A stretch of DNA of 35,100 nucleotides from the NCBI GenBank assembly GCA_905478795.1, contig CAJQJX010000004.1:1-35100 (forward strand). The letters are read 5' to 3'. Positions within the stretch are counted from its first letter, which is position 1. Each line of letters begins with the position of its first letter. Positions 16,492-26,700 of this stretch are shown here, piece by piece. This DNA is from an uncultured Flavobacteriales bacterium. Lineage in GTDB: Bacteria > Bacteroidota > Bacteroidia > Flavobacteriales_D > Sanyastnellaceae. The notes under the pieces were generated by a model that made no database searches, was not told the DNA's origin, and saw only the letters and a program-made list of their open reading frames with translations. The translations under genes and the position numbers were made by a program.

Positions 16492-17160
16492 ATGAAGCAC
16501 TTCCTGTTTCCATCCTCAGCCCTTTGTGCTGCTCTGCTTGCCTTTTCATTCTCGGTTTCGGGTCAGTCAGATGACACCCGGGCGGAAGAGCTCTTGAGCA
16601 AGGTTTCGTCGCAAATGAAGCAGTACGGGTCTGTTCACGCCAAGTACGCCTCCAAAATGGTGGACGTTCAAAGCGATTTTCAAATGGACCAAAACGGCGA
16701 AGTTTGGATTGAAGGAGACCGCTATCACCTGGAGCTGGGAGACTATGTTATTGTCTGCGATGGCAGCACCGTTTGGACTTACGAGCCGGAAATGGGAGAG
16801 TGTTACATCGACGATGCCGAAACGATTGCCGAGGACGGGGTAGACCCGGCGCGGATGTTCACCATCTGGGAGGAGGGGTTCAAAAAAGTGTGGAAGGGTG
16901 AGTTGGAGATGGACGGTAGAAAACTGACGCAGGTGGATCTGTATCCGATGGGAGCAGAAGACCGCAGTTTTCACACGATTCAGTGCTTCATTGATGCCCA
17001 GCTTTTGCAGGTGGTCAACCTCGTCGTCAAGGGACGAGAAGGCACGGATGTCCACTACATCGTAGAGGATTTCGAAGGAGATGCAACTGTGCCTGAGGGC
17101 GCGTTCTCATTCGACAAGGGCCGTTACCCTGGAACGACCATGATCGACAACAGGCTCTGA
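16492..17160 (+). CDS. lolA: LolA-like outer-membrane lipoprotein carrier protein
   Basis: LolA carries lipoproteins across the periplasm to the outer membrane. The 222-residue protein has a signal peptide (ALCAALLAFSFSVSGQ, cleavage near residue 24). An open beta-barrel pattern follows: ELLSKVSSQMKQYGSVHAKY near the start, GEVWIEGDRYHLEL, VCDGSTVWTYEPEMGECYI and the closing EGAFSFDKGRYPGTTMIDNRL. The strand order and these motifs match Bacteroidetes LolA-family proteins, which commonly sit just downstream of ftsK. It ends one base from the stop of the convergent reductase gene. Confidence 0.88.
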   Translation: MKHFLFPSSALCAALLAFSFSVSGQSDDTRAEELLSKVSSQMKQYGSVHAKYASKMVDVQSDFQMDQNGEVWIEGDRYHLELGDYVIVCDGSTVWTYEPEMGECYIDDAETIAEDGVDPARMFTIWEEGFKKVWKGELEMDGRKLTQVDLYPMGAEDRSFHTIQCFIDAQLLQVVNLVVKGREGTDVHYIVEDFEGDATVPEGAFSFDKGRYPGTTMIDNRL

Positions 17161-17161
17161 T

Positions 17162-18241
17162 TCAGCAGACCTCGATTTCTACTTGAGCGCTGCCAGGACG
17201 TTGTTGGCAGCATAGAATCCAACCGTTTTCAGGCATTCGTTTCGTGTTCTTCGAAGGAGCTTGAAAAGTCTGTCCAGAGATCAATTTGGCTTTGCATCGG
17301 TGGCATATACCGCTCTTGCAATTGGCCGTCATGGCGATGCCAGCCTCATCTGCAGCCTCCAAAAGCGTCTTGCGCCGGGACACGTTGGGTAAGGTGTGGG
17401 AGATGCCATTTACAGTGACGGTAAGCTCAGACTCTAACGCACTTGAGCTGTGATCTTGGGGGTGGACGAAAGGCTGCTCTGCAAACGAGTAGCGCTTCAC
17501 GTCAAAGGGCGTTGATTGCTGAGTGGCCACTTCTTGGATCAAGTCCATAAACCCAGCTGGGCCAGATTGAAAGGCGACCTCTGGAAGGTCTTTGGAACGG
17601 TATTGGTCCAAGAGACGGTTGAGCTTGGCATGGTCCAAACGGCCTGTAGAAAGGTCTTCACCGGTAGCGCCGTCACCCAAAACATGGAAGACCTCGAAGC
17701 GCTTTGAACCGGCCATTCGGTCCAAATCTTGCTGCATCATGATGCTCCTTGCTGAAGAGTTGGCGTAAATCAGTGTAACGCGGTGATCAGGCCTTGCCTT
17801 CAGAGCGTGCTGCGCCACAGAAAACATGGGGGTGATTCCACTGCCAGCAGCAAATAGAAAAAGGTGGTGGGCTTTGTAGTCCAGTCGGTGATCGTACAGA
17901 TGGCCCATTGGAGGTGCCACCTGAAGCACATCTCCCGGTTGCAATTGTTCGTTGAAGAGTTGCGAGCTCCCTCCTTCAGCCACTTGCTTGACCGCCACCT
18001 GCGGGAGGTCACCGAGCTGGTTGACCAAATTGTAGCTTCTCAGACAAGGGGTGTTGTTGATGTCCAAACAGAAAGTCACCCGCTGGCCTGGGGTGTGTCG
18101 AAACCGGGGCAGGGCCGCGCCCGGGTCCAATGTGACCACAACACTTTGAGGGGTCATCCTCCGCACTGTATGAACGGTACACGGCACCATTTGAGGTGCC
18201 CAATCCGTTGAGGATTGTGGTGTTTGATTCATGCCGTTCAT
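17162..18241 (-). CDS. PaaE-like flavodoxin/ferredoxin reductase with a 2Fe-2S domain
   Basis: This is an electron transfer protein of about 359 residues that passes electrons from NAD(P)H through FAD to a 2Fe-2S centre. The N-terminal FAD domain has RSYNLVNQ (flavin-binding RxYS-like). The NAD-binding domain has FAAGSGITPMFS and VAFQSGPAGFM. The C-terminal plant-type ferredoxin domain has CKSGICHRC and a final CC pair, fitting Cx4CxxCxnC. The order FAD-NAD-2Fe2S matches PaaE and related oxygenase or desaturase reductases. The partner oxygenase is not in the window. I prefer the ATG at 18241 (or 18232); the frame extends to 18403, but that would overlap the upstream dehydrogenase gene's end and adds non-conserved sequence. 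Confidence 0.87.
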   Translation of the reverse strand: MNGMNQTPQSSTDWAPQMVPCTVHTVRRMTPQSVVVTLDPGAALPRFRHTPGQRVTFCLDINNTPCLRSYNLVNQLGDLPQVAVKQVAEGGSSQLFNEQLQPGDVLQVAPPMGHLYDHRLDYKAHHLFLFAAGSGITPMFSVAQHALKARPDHRVTLIYANSSARSIMMQQDLDRMAGSKRFEVFHVLGDGATGEDLSTGRLDHAKLNRLLDQYRSKDLPEVAFQSGPAGFMDLIQEVATQQSTPFDVKRYSFAEQPFVHPQDHSSSALESELTVTVNGISHTLPNVSRRKTLLEAADEAGIAMTANCKSGICHRCKAKLISGQTFQAPSKNTKRMPENGWILCCQQRPGSAQVEIEVC

Positions 18242-18356
18242 TGCCGTGTTCCTAGGGTTTACCCTATTGGTAACCAAAAGGTTCACCGAGAAAGAAAAGA
18301 ATTTCTCTTGAAAGGAACCAAGTGGACAAATAGGGGGACGGAATGCACTTGAAAGG

Positions 18357-20447
18357 TCAGTAATTGAGCAGCGCTTTACAGGCTTGCGAAACCTGCTGGG
18401 CATTGGGAAGCACGGCAGCTTCTAGATCGGAATTCAACGGGATGGCGGGGACCTCCATGGAGCCCAAACATCTCACTGGCGCATCGAGGTGTTCAAACCC
18501 GTGGTCGGCAATATATCCGGCCAGAGATTGTGCGAAGCTGCACAAAGGGGGCTCTTCGGTCAAGACCAAGCAGCGGTGGCAGCGTTGGGTGGCTTCAAGG
18601 ATGGCTTCGTAATCGACGGGCGATACACTGCGGAGGTCCAAAATTTCAATGCTTCCCGGATGGTCTTTCGCGGCCTCCAGGGCCCAGTGCACGCCGCGCC
18701 CATATGTGATGATCGCCACCTTGGAGTGTGCGTTGTCATCGGCGGAAAGCACGGTGTTTGCAATTCCTAAGGGTAGGATGTAGTCGGAATCAGGCTCTGC
18801 AGTTTTGGCAGATTCTGTGCCGGGCACCTTGGACCAATACAGTCCTTTGTGCTCCAAAACCACTACTGGATTGGGGTCCAAAACAGCAGCCTTGAGGAGC
18901 CCTTTGAGGTCAGCTCCACAGCTTGGGTAAGCCACTTTGATGCCCCGAATAGCAGTCAGTACACTTTCTATGCTCGAGCTGTGATAAGGTCCTCCAGAGC
19001 CATATGCTCCAATAGGCACTCGGATGACACTGTTGACAGGCCATTGCCCATTGCTCAAGAAGTGGCTCCGTGACAATTCTGTAAACAGTTGATTGAGTCC
19101 CGGCCACAGGTAGTCCGCAAATTGGATCTCGACAATGGGTTTGAGGCCCACGGCGCTCATACCCACAGTACTTCCTACGATGAAGGCTTCTTGAATGGGG
19201 GTATTGAAGACCCGTTCGTCGCCGAATTTTTGGGCCAACGTGGCTGCTTCTCTGAACACACCTCCCAGCCTTCCACCCACGTCTTGACCGTAAAGCAAGG
19301 TGTGGGGGTCGGCCGACAGTATTTCTTGCATGGCATGCAAAGCCTGATCCACCATCAATTGGGGCTCCAGGTCGGCTCCTTGTCGCTGGCCAGTTTCTTC
19401 CGTGACCTCTGAAGGGGCCATTGCTGTGAGCATCAACTCGGTTGCATCTGGTTCCTTGGCAACACGGGCTTGATCAAAAGCATCTTGGACCAATGCACGG
19501 CTGTCTTCAATAATCTCTTGAAGGACGGCTTGGTCTACCTTGTCGTTGAGCAATGCCGCTTGGAGGTGTGGGAGAGGGTCACGTGTTTGGGCTTCGTCCA
19601 AGTCATCGCGATACCATTCTCGACGGACCCCACTGGTGTGGTGCCCCAGAAGGGGAACTTTGGCATGCACCAAAACGGGCCGCCGTTCTTCCCGCACCGT
19701 CCGGAAAGCCCAAGCCATGGCTTCACAGGAGGCCGCATAATCATGACCGTTTACCGACCGCACATCTAAACCCGGGAAGGCTTGGGCCATGGTAGTGGCG
19801 TCGCCGAATCTGATTTCACTAGAGTGGGCAGATATATCCCATTCGTTGTCTTGAACCAGATAAATAATGGGCAGTTGACGCAGAGTGGCCATGTGCAGGG
19901 CCTCGGATACTTCGCCTTCTGTCATGGCTGCATCCCCAATGGAGCAGAGGACTACAGGGGGGTGGCTCCCAACGACCTCTTGTCCCAGGTTTTGGTCTTC
20001 GCGGTATTGAAGCCCTAATGCGGCTCCTGTGGCCGGGATGGCCTGCATTCCTGTTGCCGATGAATTGTGCGGAATGCGGGGTTTCCCCGAGCGCTTTAAT
20101 GAAGGGTGACCATAATAGGTGCGGCCTCCACTGAATGGGTCGTCTGCTTTCGCAAACAATTGGAGCATGAGCTCTTCTGGCGTCATGCCCAGAGCGAGCA
20201 ACATGGCGTCGTCTCTGTAATAAGCGTAGAGGTAGTCTTGGGGCTGCAGCTGGAGACCCGCCGCAATTTGAATGGCCTCATGGCCATTGGAACAGGCATG
20301 AACATACTTGGAGGTCAGCTTCGCATGCGATTCAAAGAGATCGGCCATAGCCCTGCTCGTACTCATGAGCTTGAATCCTTCTAAGCTCCTCGGGGTGTCG
20401 AGAGCAGGGACATTATCTGCGCTCTTGGGTTTATTGCCTCGGCTCAC
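18357..20447 (-). CDS. Fused E1 alpha/beta 2-oxoacid dehydrogenase (branched-chain type)
   Basis: A thiamine diphosphate-dependent E1 of a 2-oxoacid dehydrogenase complex, with both subunits fused in 696 residues. The alpha half (about 20-345) has the TPP motif GDAAMTEGEVSEALHMA at 171-187, with Ala where GDG is usual, ending in QDNEWDIS. It also has YYRDDAMLLALG and DPFSGGRTYYGHP. The beta half (from about 362) has LLYGQDVGGRLGGVF, FNTPIQEAFIVGSTVGM and RVPIGAYGSGGPYHS. Fused E1 of this kind is common in Bacteroidetes and is usually assigned to branched-chain 2-oxoacids; substrate not proven. The start is a GTG at 20447, since no ATG, GTG or TTG lies between it and Met28, which would cut the conserved LEGFKLM segment. 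Confidence 0.92.
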   Translation of the reverse strand: MSRGNKPKSADNVPALDTPRSLEGFKLMSTSRAMADLFESHAKLTSKYVHACSNGHEAIQIAAGLQLQPQDYLYAYYRDDAMLLALGMTPEELMLQLFAKADDPFSGGRTYYGHPSLKRSGKPRIPHNSSATGMQAIPATGAALGLQYREDQNLGQEVVGSHPPVVLCSIGDAAMTEGEVSEALHMATLRQLPIIYLVQDNEWDISAHSSEIRFGDATTMAQAFPGLDVRSVNGHDYAASCEAMAWAFRTVREERRPVLVHAKVPLLGHHTSGVRREWYRDDLDEAQTRDPLPHLQAALLNDKVDQAVLQEIIEDSRALVQDAFDQARVAKEPDATELMLTAMAPSEVTEETGQRQGADLEPQLMVDQALHAMQEILSADPHTLLYGQDVGGRLGGVFREAATLAQKFGDERVFNTPIQEAFIVGSTVGMSAVGLKPIVEIQFADYLWPGLNQLFTELSRSHFLSNGQWPVNSVIRVPIGAYGSGGPYHSSSIESVLTAIRGIKVAYPSCGADLKGLLKAAVLDPNPVVVLEHKGLYWSKVPGTESAKTAEPDSDYILPLGIANTVLSADDNAHSKVAIITYGRGVHWALEAAKDHPGSIEILDLRSVSPVDYEAILEATQRCHRCLVLTEEPPLCSFAQSLAGYIADHGFEHLDAPVRCLGSMEVPAIPLNSDLEAAVLPNAQQVSQACKALLNY

Positions 20448-20715
20448 AGCCCAAAGATACCGGCGGACTGGGTTTTCATCCCCGATTTCGACGCTATGTC
20501 CGCTTCACTTGTCAAATGAAGCGCTCTAGGTAGGTAGGAATATAATTTTAGTCGAATAAAAATGAGAATTCGACGATAAATATGTGGGCTATTTGTAGAC
20601 GTTGCATGGATATGTATAATCCTATAATAATTTCGAAGTAACTGAAATAGTATAGAACATTAATTATGGCAATTACAACTGCTTACTGAGCCATCACCAA
20701 TCCAAACCTAAAACC
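20448..20715. promoter_or_regulatory. AT-rich divergent region between the E1 gene and the first giant gene
   Basis: The 268-base gap is clearly richer in A+T than the flanking genes, mainly at 20520-20700. On the minus strand an exact TATCTTTG -7 box (20452-20459) lies only 4 bases before the E1 GTG, implying a leaderless or nearly leaderless message if used. Toward the giant gene there are two TATAAT sequences near 20616-20632 and a TAATTTCG (one mismatch to TAnnTTTG), but no clear -33/-7 pair. It probably holds the giant gene's promoter; its exact position is not resolved. Confidence 0.35.
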
Positions 20716-23700
20716 ATGTCCAAATTGTTACCCCGCTTAATTGCGGTTTTGTTTTCAGTCGCGTGTTGTTCCCCTAGCTGGGCGCAATTGTCGATTGACG
20801 CCTCGTGTGATACCACGACGGTGCAATGTCTCGCCGACCTCGATGCCATTACTTGCGATGCCCCAGATCTCCTGGGCAGTGAAGGTGAAGTCATCGGTAC
20901 AGCTTCTTGCTTATTGGTCTCCGAGCGTGATTCATTCCGCGAAATTTGTACCGCAAGCACTGCAAATCCCATCAGTGGATCCAATGCAGGCGCGCTTGTG
21001 ATGTACAACATTCAGATGTATGGAGTCAATTCCCAATACTATGAGCCTACTGGCGCTGGTTTGGAATTGCAGCGCTTCGAATCAGGACAGGCTATTCTGT
21101 CCGGTACGGTTCAAGGTGTGGAAGATCCTACTGAGTTGTGGAATGTCTACCTCGTATACGAGGGGATGACTTCTGACGACGCCCACGTTGCAAACGGTGG
21201 CGGTCTCAAGTACGATGCAGGGTGTGCCCCAGTGGACCCCAGCACCGTTGATTGGGACATCTACTATATGAACGGAGACATGAGTTACTTGGAGGGTGCA
21301 GGAAGCTTGGACAATAGTTTGCTGAGCCTAAACCACGCTCCATCCAACCAATACTTCGGATTCCAAGTGGGTGACGGAGCGAACGACCGCAACTGCAACT
21401 ATGGTGCAGGTGGTTGGTTTAGCTGGGAGGGTTCCATCAAGGGTGAGCCTGCTGTAGGCGCCATGGGTGACGTTCTCGTTGACCTCTCCGATTGCACGCA
21501 GAATGACTATGATCCTTGTGCTGCAAGCGTGACATGTTACTGCGTAGGTGTCGATACAGAAACCAACGAGTTTGCTGTCTGCGCTTCGACCACCATGCGC
21601 TTGGACGATACGCCTCCTACTTGGAGCAATCCTCCAGCTGATGTGACCATCCAGTGCACAGATGCCATCCCTGCTGTAGCCACATTTACGGCCATTGACA
21701 ATTGCGAGCCTGCTGACCAAGAGGTCATTACGGCCTCATTCTCGGGGGAGGTTACCCTCAATCCCGATGAGCTCAACGGATGTTACACCATCGAGCGCAC
21801 ATGGACAGCGCAAGATGCTTGTGGAAACGACACCGCTTATACGCAGGTGATTACGGTTGAGGATACACTCGCCCCTGTTTGGGACAGCTACACTCCTTAT
21901 GTGATGGAGGACTGCTTGGTCATTCTCACACAGGAAGAAGCAGAAGACCCCAGCTTGGTGTCCATCACCGCTTCTGACAACTGTGACCCAAGTTTGGACT
22001 ACAGCATCGAAGCACACGAAATCTCTGGTGGTTGCCCCACCACATGGCTTCGTAAGTGGACTGCTACGGACGATTGCGGTAACACTTCAGTCGAAGTCGA
22101 GCAGTACGTTCAGCTTTACGACGAGACTCCGCCTGCCATCACGGCTCCAGGAACTTGTACCGTTTATAATGACGCAAATTGCGAAGCCAACGTAGATCCC
22201 GTCGGAGAAGAAATCAATGGATTCGCGGGGGTCTATGCTCCTGCCAACTGGCTGGTTGTTACTGATGACTCAGACGCTTCGGTTGACTTCTCTGCCGATG
22301 GCACTACTCTGGAAATTACCGGTAGTGATGCAGGAAATAACAATTCCTTTGCCAAGGCATGCATGATGACTCAGTGCGACATCACTGTGACATTTGATTG
22401 GGATTACTCAACAAACGACCCAGACGGTTTCCAGTATGACCCGTCCTACTATCTCAATGATGTGCGCATCGATTTGATGAATGATTCGTCATTATCCAGT
22501 TCAGGTACGCTCACGATTACAGTTGCCAGCGGCACTCTTCTTGGTTTTGGAATAGAGTCGACCGATGGCATATTTGGAGCAGCCAACCTCGACATCTCTG
22601 GGTTCTCTGTTATTCATGGAACAGGCTTGCCTACATACAGCGACCACTGCACGGACCAGGCCTTGCTTGACGAGAATCTCGAATACAGCGATGAGCTTTC
22701 AGCGGTGACTTGCACAGGTGATGATGATACCCCTGAAGGATCCTACACCATCACCCGTACATGGTCGACCACTGACTTCTGTCTGAATGGCAACAGTGAC
22801 ACCCAGACTATCTACGTTGTGGATACCATTTCACCGGTAGGAACTGTTTTGGGCGCCACCATCGATTGTGCTGCTTATGACGGTAACACCGAGTACGGTT
22901 CGGCTTCCGGTACGGACAACTGTGACTCCGATGTTTCCTACAGCTGGACAACTGTGACCGATCGCATGGACGCTGACGATGAGGAGGCTCCTGGATGCTA
23001 CTACTACGACCGTGAGTACACCTTCGTGGACGACTGCGGCAACAGCAGCACCGAGATGCAGCGTGTCTGGTTGACAGATACCACTCCTCCTGTTTTGATT
23101 TCTGCAGAGGAAAACCGTTCGGTCACGTGTGACGCTTATGGAGAAAACCAAGGCGGCATCTTGATCACAGCCAGTGACGATTGCGGTAACGTGAACATCA
23201 CGTTTGATGATGCACCACTTTCCGGTGGTTGTGTGACCCCAGTGGGACGCTTTGAGCGGACTTACACGATCGCTGACGACTGCGGAAATAGCATCAGCTT
23301 TACCCAGTTCCTGTTGCTGACCGACGAGGTGGCACCTGAATTGAGCATCGAATGTCCTGATGACATCACCATCCAAAGTGACTCATACTGTGAGCATGAC
23401 CGCACACCAGAAGCTACAGGTGGTTACCCAACGCACATTGCAACGGACAACTGCGAAGCATCTGACGAACTCTACATCACCAAGACCTATGAGGATGGAC
23501 CAGATGTGACAACTTGCGAAGGGGAGTTCAGCTTTACCAGGACTTGGACGGTCTTTGTTTTGGACCATTGCTACAACCATGCTGTCGAAACTTGCACGCA
23601 AGTCATTACTGTAGAGGATAACATTGCTCCGGCTGCACCAGGTATTGAGTGCCCCGAAGACGTTACGCTCAATTTGGACGCTGACTGCTATGTCAACACC

Positions 23701-26700
23701 ATGCCGAATGTGACGGGCAATGCCTCAGCGAGCACCTTGGACAATTGTGACGACAGCCCACAGCTCTTCGTAGGCTACACGGACAGTCCTTACGACTATA
23801 GTTGTGAGTCAGATTCAGGCAACACTTTCTCAGTGGAAGCATCTTTGGGTGCCCTTGAATCTGCGAGTGCCACGCTTGAAGATGACATGACCGCTGTTGG
23901 TCTGAGCATCAATTTGGACTGGAGCAGCGCTGGTTGCACCGAATGGCCCAGTGACTTGACTTTGGAGATCACTTCGCCCAACGGCCAGTGCCTGACCATT
24001 TCAGGATTCACAGATGAGGACCCAAATGCAAGCTGTGGAGCGTACAACTGGCCAGATAGCTGGAACACAACGACGGCTGGAAACTTTGTCATGAACTTCG
24101 ACCTCGAGGACGAGCTCAGTGGAGCAGGTACCTGGAACCTCGAAGTGACGGAGAACTGGTTGGGTGCATGCGGAGTAGACTTCGATTTGGACGCTACCCT
24201 CATCCGCCGTGCTGAAGGTTCATATTCCTTCACACGTACGTGGAGTGCTTATGCTACCGATTGTGCGGGCAATACTTCGTCGACAAATTCTTGTGAGCAG
24301 ACAATCACTGTCCTCGACGAAATCAATCCCACGATTGATCTGACGAGCCCTTCAGTGGTCAGCATGGCTTGCGACTTGTTTGACGAGAGCTCTGTCTACG
24401 GTGTGACTGCTTCTGACAATTGCGACAGCAATGTGAAGGTCGAGGTACTCTACAACGAGGACTGCGACGGTGACATGGAGCACGGATTCTCCAACGACGA
24501 AGTGAGCGGTGGTTGCGCCGGATCATACATCCGGACTTACATCGCTACGGACGACTGTGGAAACTCTACAACGTTTGAGCAGGTGGTCAATCTCATCGAT
24601 GAGGAGGCTCCAGTGATTGCTTTGTTCTGCCCTGGCAACATCACCATCGAGAAAGACGAAGACTGCTTCGCCAACGACACCCGCAGTGGTGCCGGAGAAG
24701 CTACGTATGAGGTCACGGATAACTGCAGTGTAGACTCAGTATGTGTGCTCGTCGAAGACAGCGAGGCCGATTTCACTTGCGCCCACAGCTACAGCTTCAC
24801 GCGTACTTGGACTATAAAGGCTTACGACGTCTGCGAAAACGAAGGTTTGGCAACGTGCTCACAGCTCATTACGGTCGTGGATAACTCCGCACCTGATGCG
24901 CCTTCCATTGTGGAGCCTGCAGACACGACGATTTATCGCGATGCCAACTGCGTTTCAGACGCAGGTCCTGCTGCCAACCCAGCTTTGATGCTGGCCAGCA
25001 ACGACAATTGCTCTGCTGATGAGGATTTGACTGCAGCGATTTCTTTCGCAGACGACACGCTGGGCTCATTAGAGTGCAACCATACGATTGAGCGTACTTG
25101 GACTGTGACGTTGACAGATGAGTGTGACAATACCTCTGAAGCAACGACGTACCTGCAGACCATCCACGTCTTGGATACAATCGACCCAGCCATCCAATTG
25201 ACTCCTGTGCACGAGATTGCCTGTGAGGATTATGATAGTGAGGGCATCTACGCAACGGCGTCTGATAATTGTGACAGCGAAGTGAGCTTGGTATTGGAAG
25301 GTGTAGAACTGTTGACCTCAAGCTTGGGAGCTTCTGGTTGCGGAGATTTCCAGCACACATACACGGCCACAGATTGCTCTGGAAATTCAGAGACGTTATC
25401 TCACATTGTGAGGTTGTTGGACACGACTGCTCCTGCATTTGAGGACTTCCCTGCCGACGCTACGGCTGAGTGTGGTACCTCATTGGACCCTGAAGTGCTC
25501 GGTTCACCAAACTTCTCCGACAACTGCTCTCCCGATGAACAGTTGACATTGACTTATGCTGACACGACCATCACTGAAAAGGATGAAGACTGCCGCACGA
25601 TTGAGCGCACATGGACCATCACGGACCCTTGTGGCAACGCTCACTCTGAAGTTCAGACCATTGAAGTCGAGGATTCAGACTACCCAGAGATTACCGATCA
25701 TGCCGAGGATATGACGGTAGAGTGCGACGGCGAGGGCAACCTGGCTCAGTTCAACCTCTGGTTGGAGAATCACGGTGGCGCTGCAGCCACGGATGATTGC
25801 TCACCTGAGCTCATCTGGGACTACGAAGTTCCTGTGGTTTCCGCTGGAATCAACCCCATGCTGAGCGACGGTTGTGGTGCAACAGGTGACGTTACAGTGA
25901 CCTTCTACGCCACGGACGCATGCGGCAACAGCTCGCCAACGACCGCGACCTTCACCATTGAAGACAACATTGCTCCAGAAGTGGCGAGTGTTGAATTCCC
26001 AGAGGATGCAGAATTGACGCAGAACGCTTCATGCAACATCAACACGGGTGTGAACATCACGGGTGTGGCGTCTGCTACTGCTGGCGATGACGACTGCTGC
26101 TATGCAGAAGTTTCCATCAGCCATGAAGATGGACCTGCGGAGTGTCTCTGTGAGCAGGACGACGACCACATCGAGGTGCCTGCCTTTATTGAGGAGGACC
26201 TCTGGACCTACGCCGAAATCGAGGCTGAGATCGACGGCACCGTATCATTCGACTGGCTGTACAACACCGAGGATGTGGACGGCGCCTCCTACGATGTGGC
26301 CTTCTACCACGAAGGTGAGTTGATCGACCTCTTCGGAGCGGACGAGCAATCCGGTTCCTTCTCTATCGAAGTGTCGGCCGGCGAGACCATCGCCATGGGT
26401 ATCGTTAGCCTGGATGGCGTCTATGGTGGTGCCAGCCTGCTGGTCTCGAATTTCTCGGGACCGAGTGGAATGGACTTCATCGGAGTCTACGCCAGCACGA
26501 ACTGGACGACCTATGATGGCTACAACGGCAGCAACACCTTCTCCCACGATGGTGAGGCGCTCCTCATCGAGGGAACGAATGTCGACCTGAACTGTGAAGG
26601 CAGCTATGAGTTCATTCGTACTTGGACGGTGTATGCCTATGATGAATGCGGAAACGAGAGTGACCACATCATCCATGAGCAGACCATCATTGTAAATGAT

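Noticed and set aside
20448-20715. AT-rich gap considered as a replication origin or tRNA site
   Set aside because: No DnaA-box cluster, iteron or cloverleaf was found; it is better explained as a promoter region.
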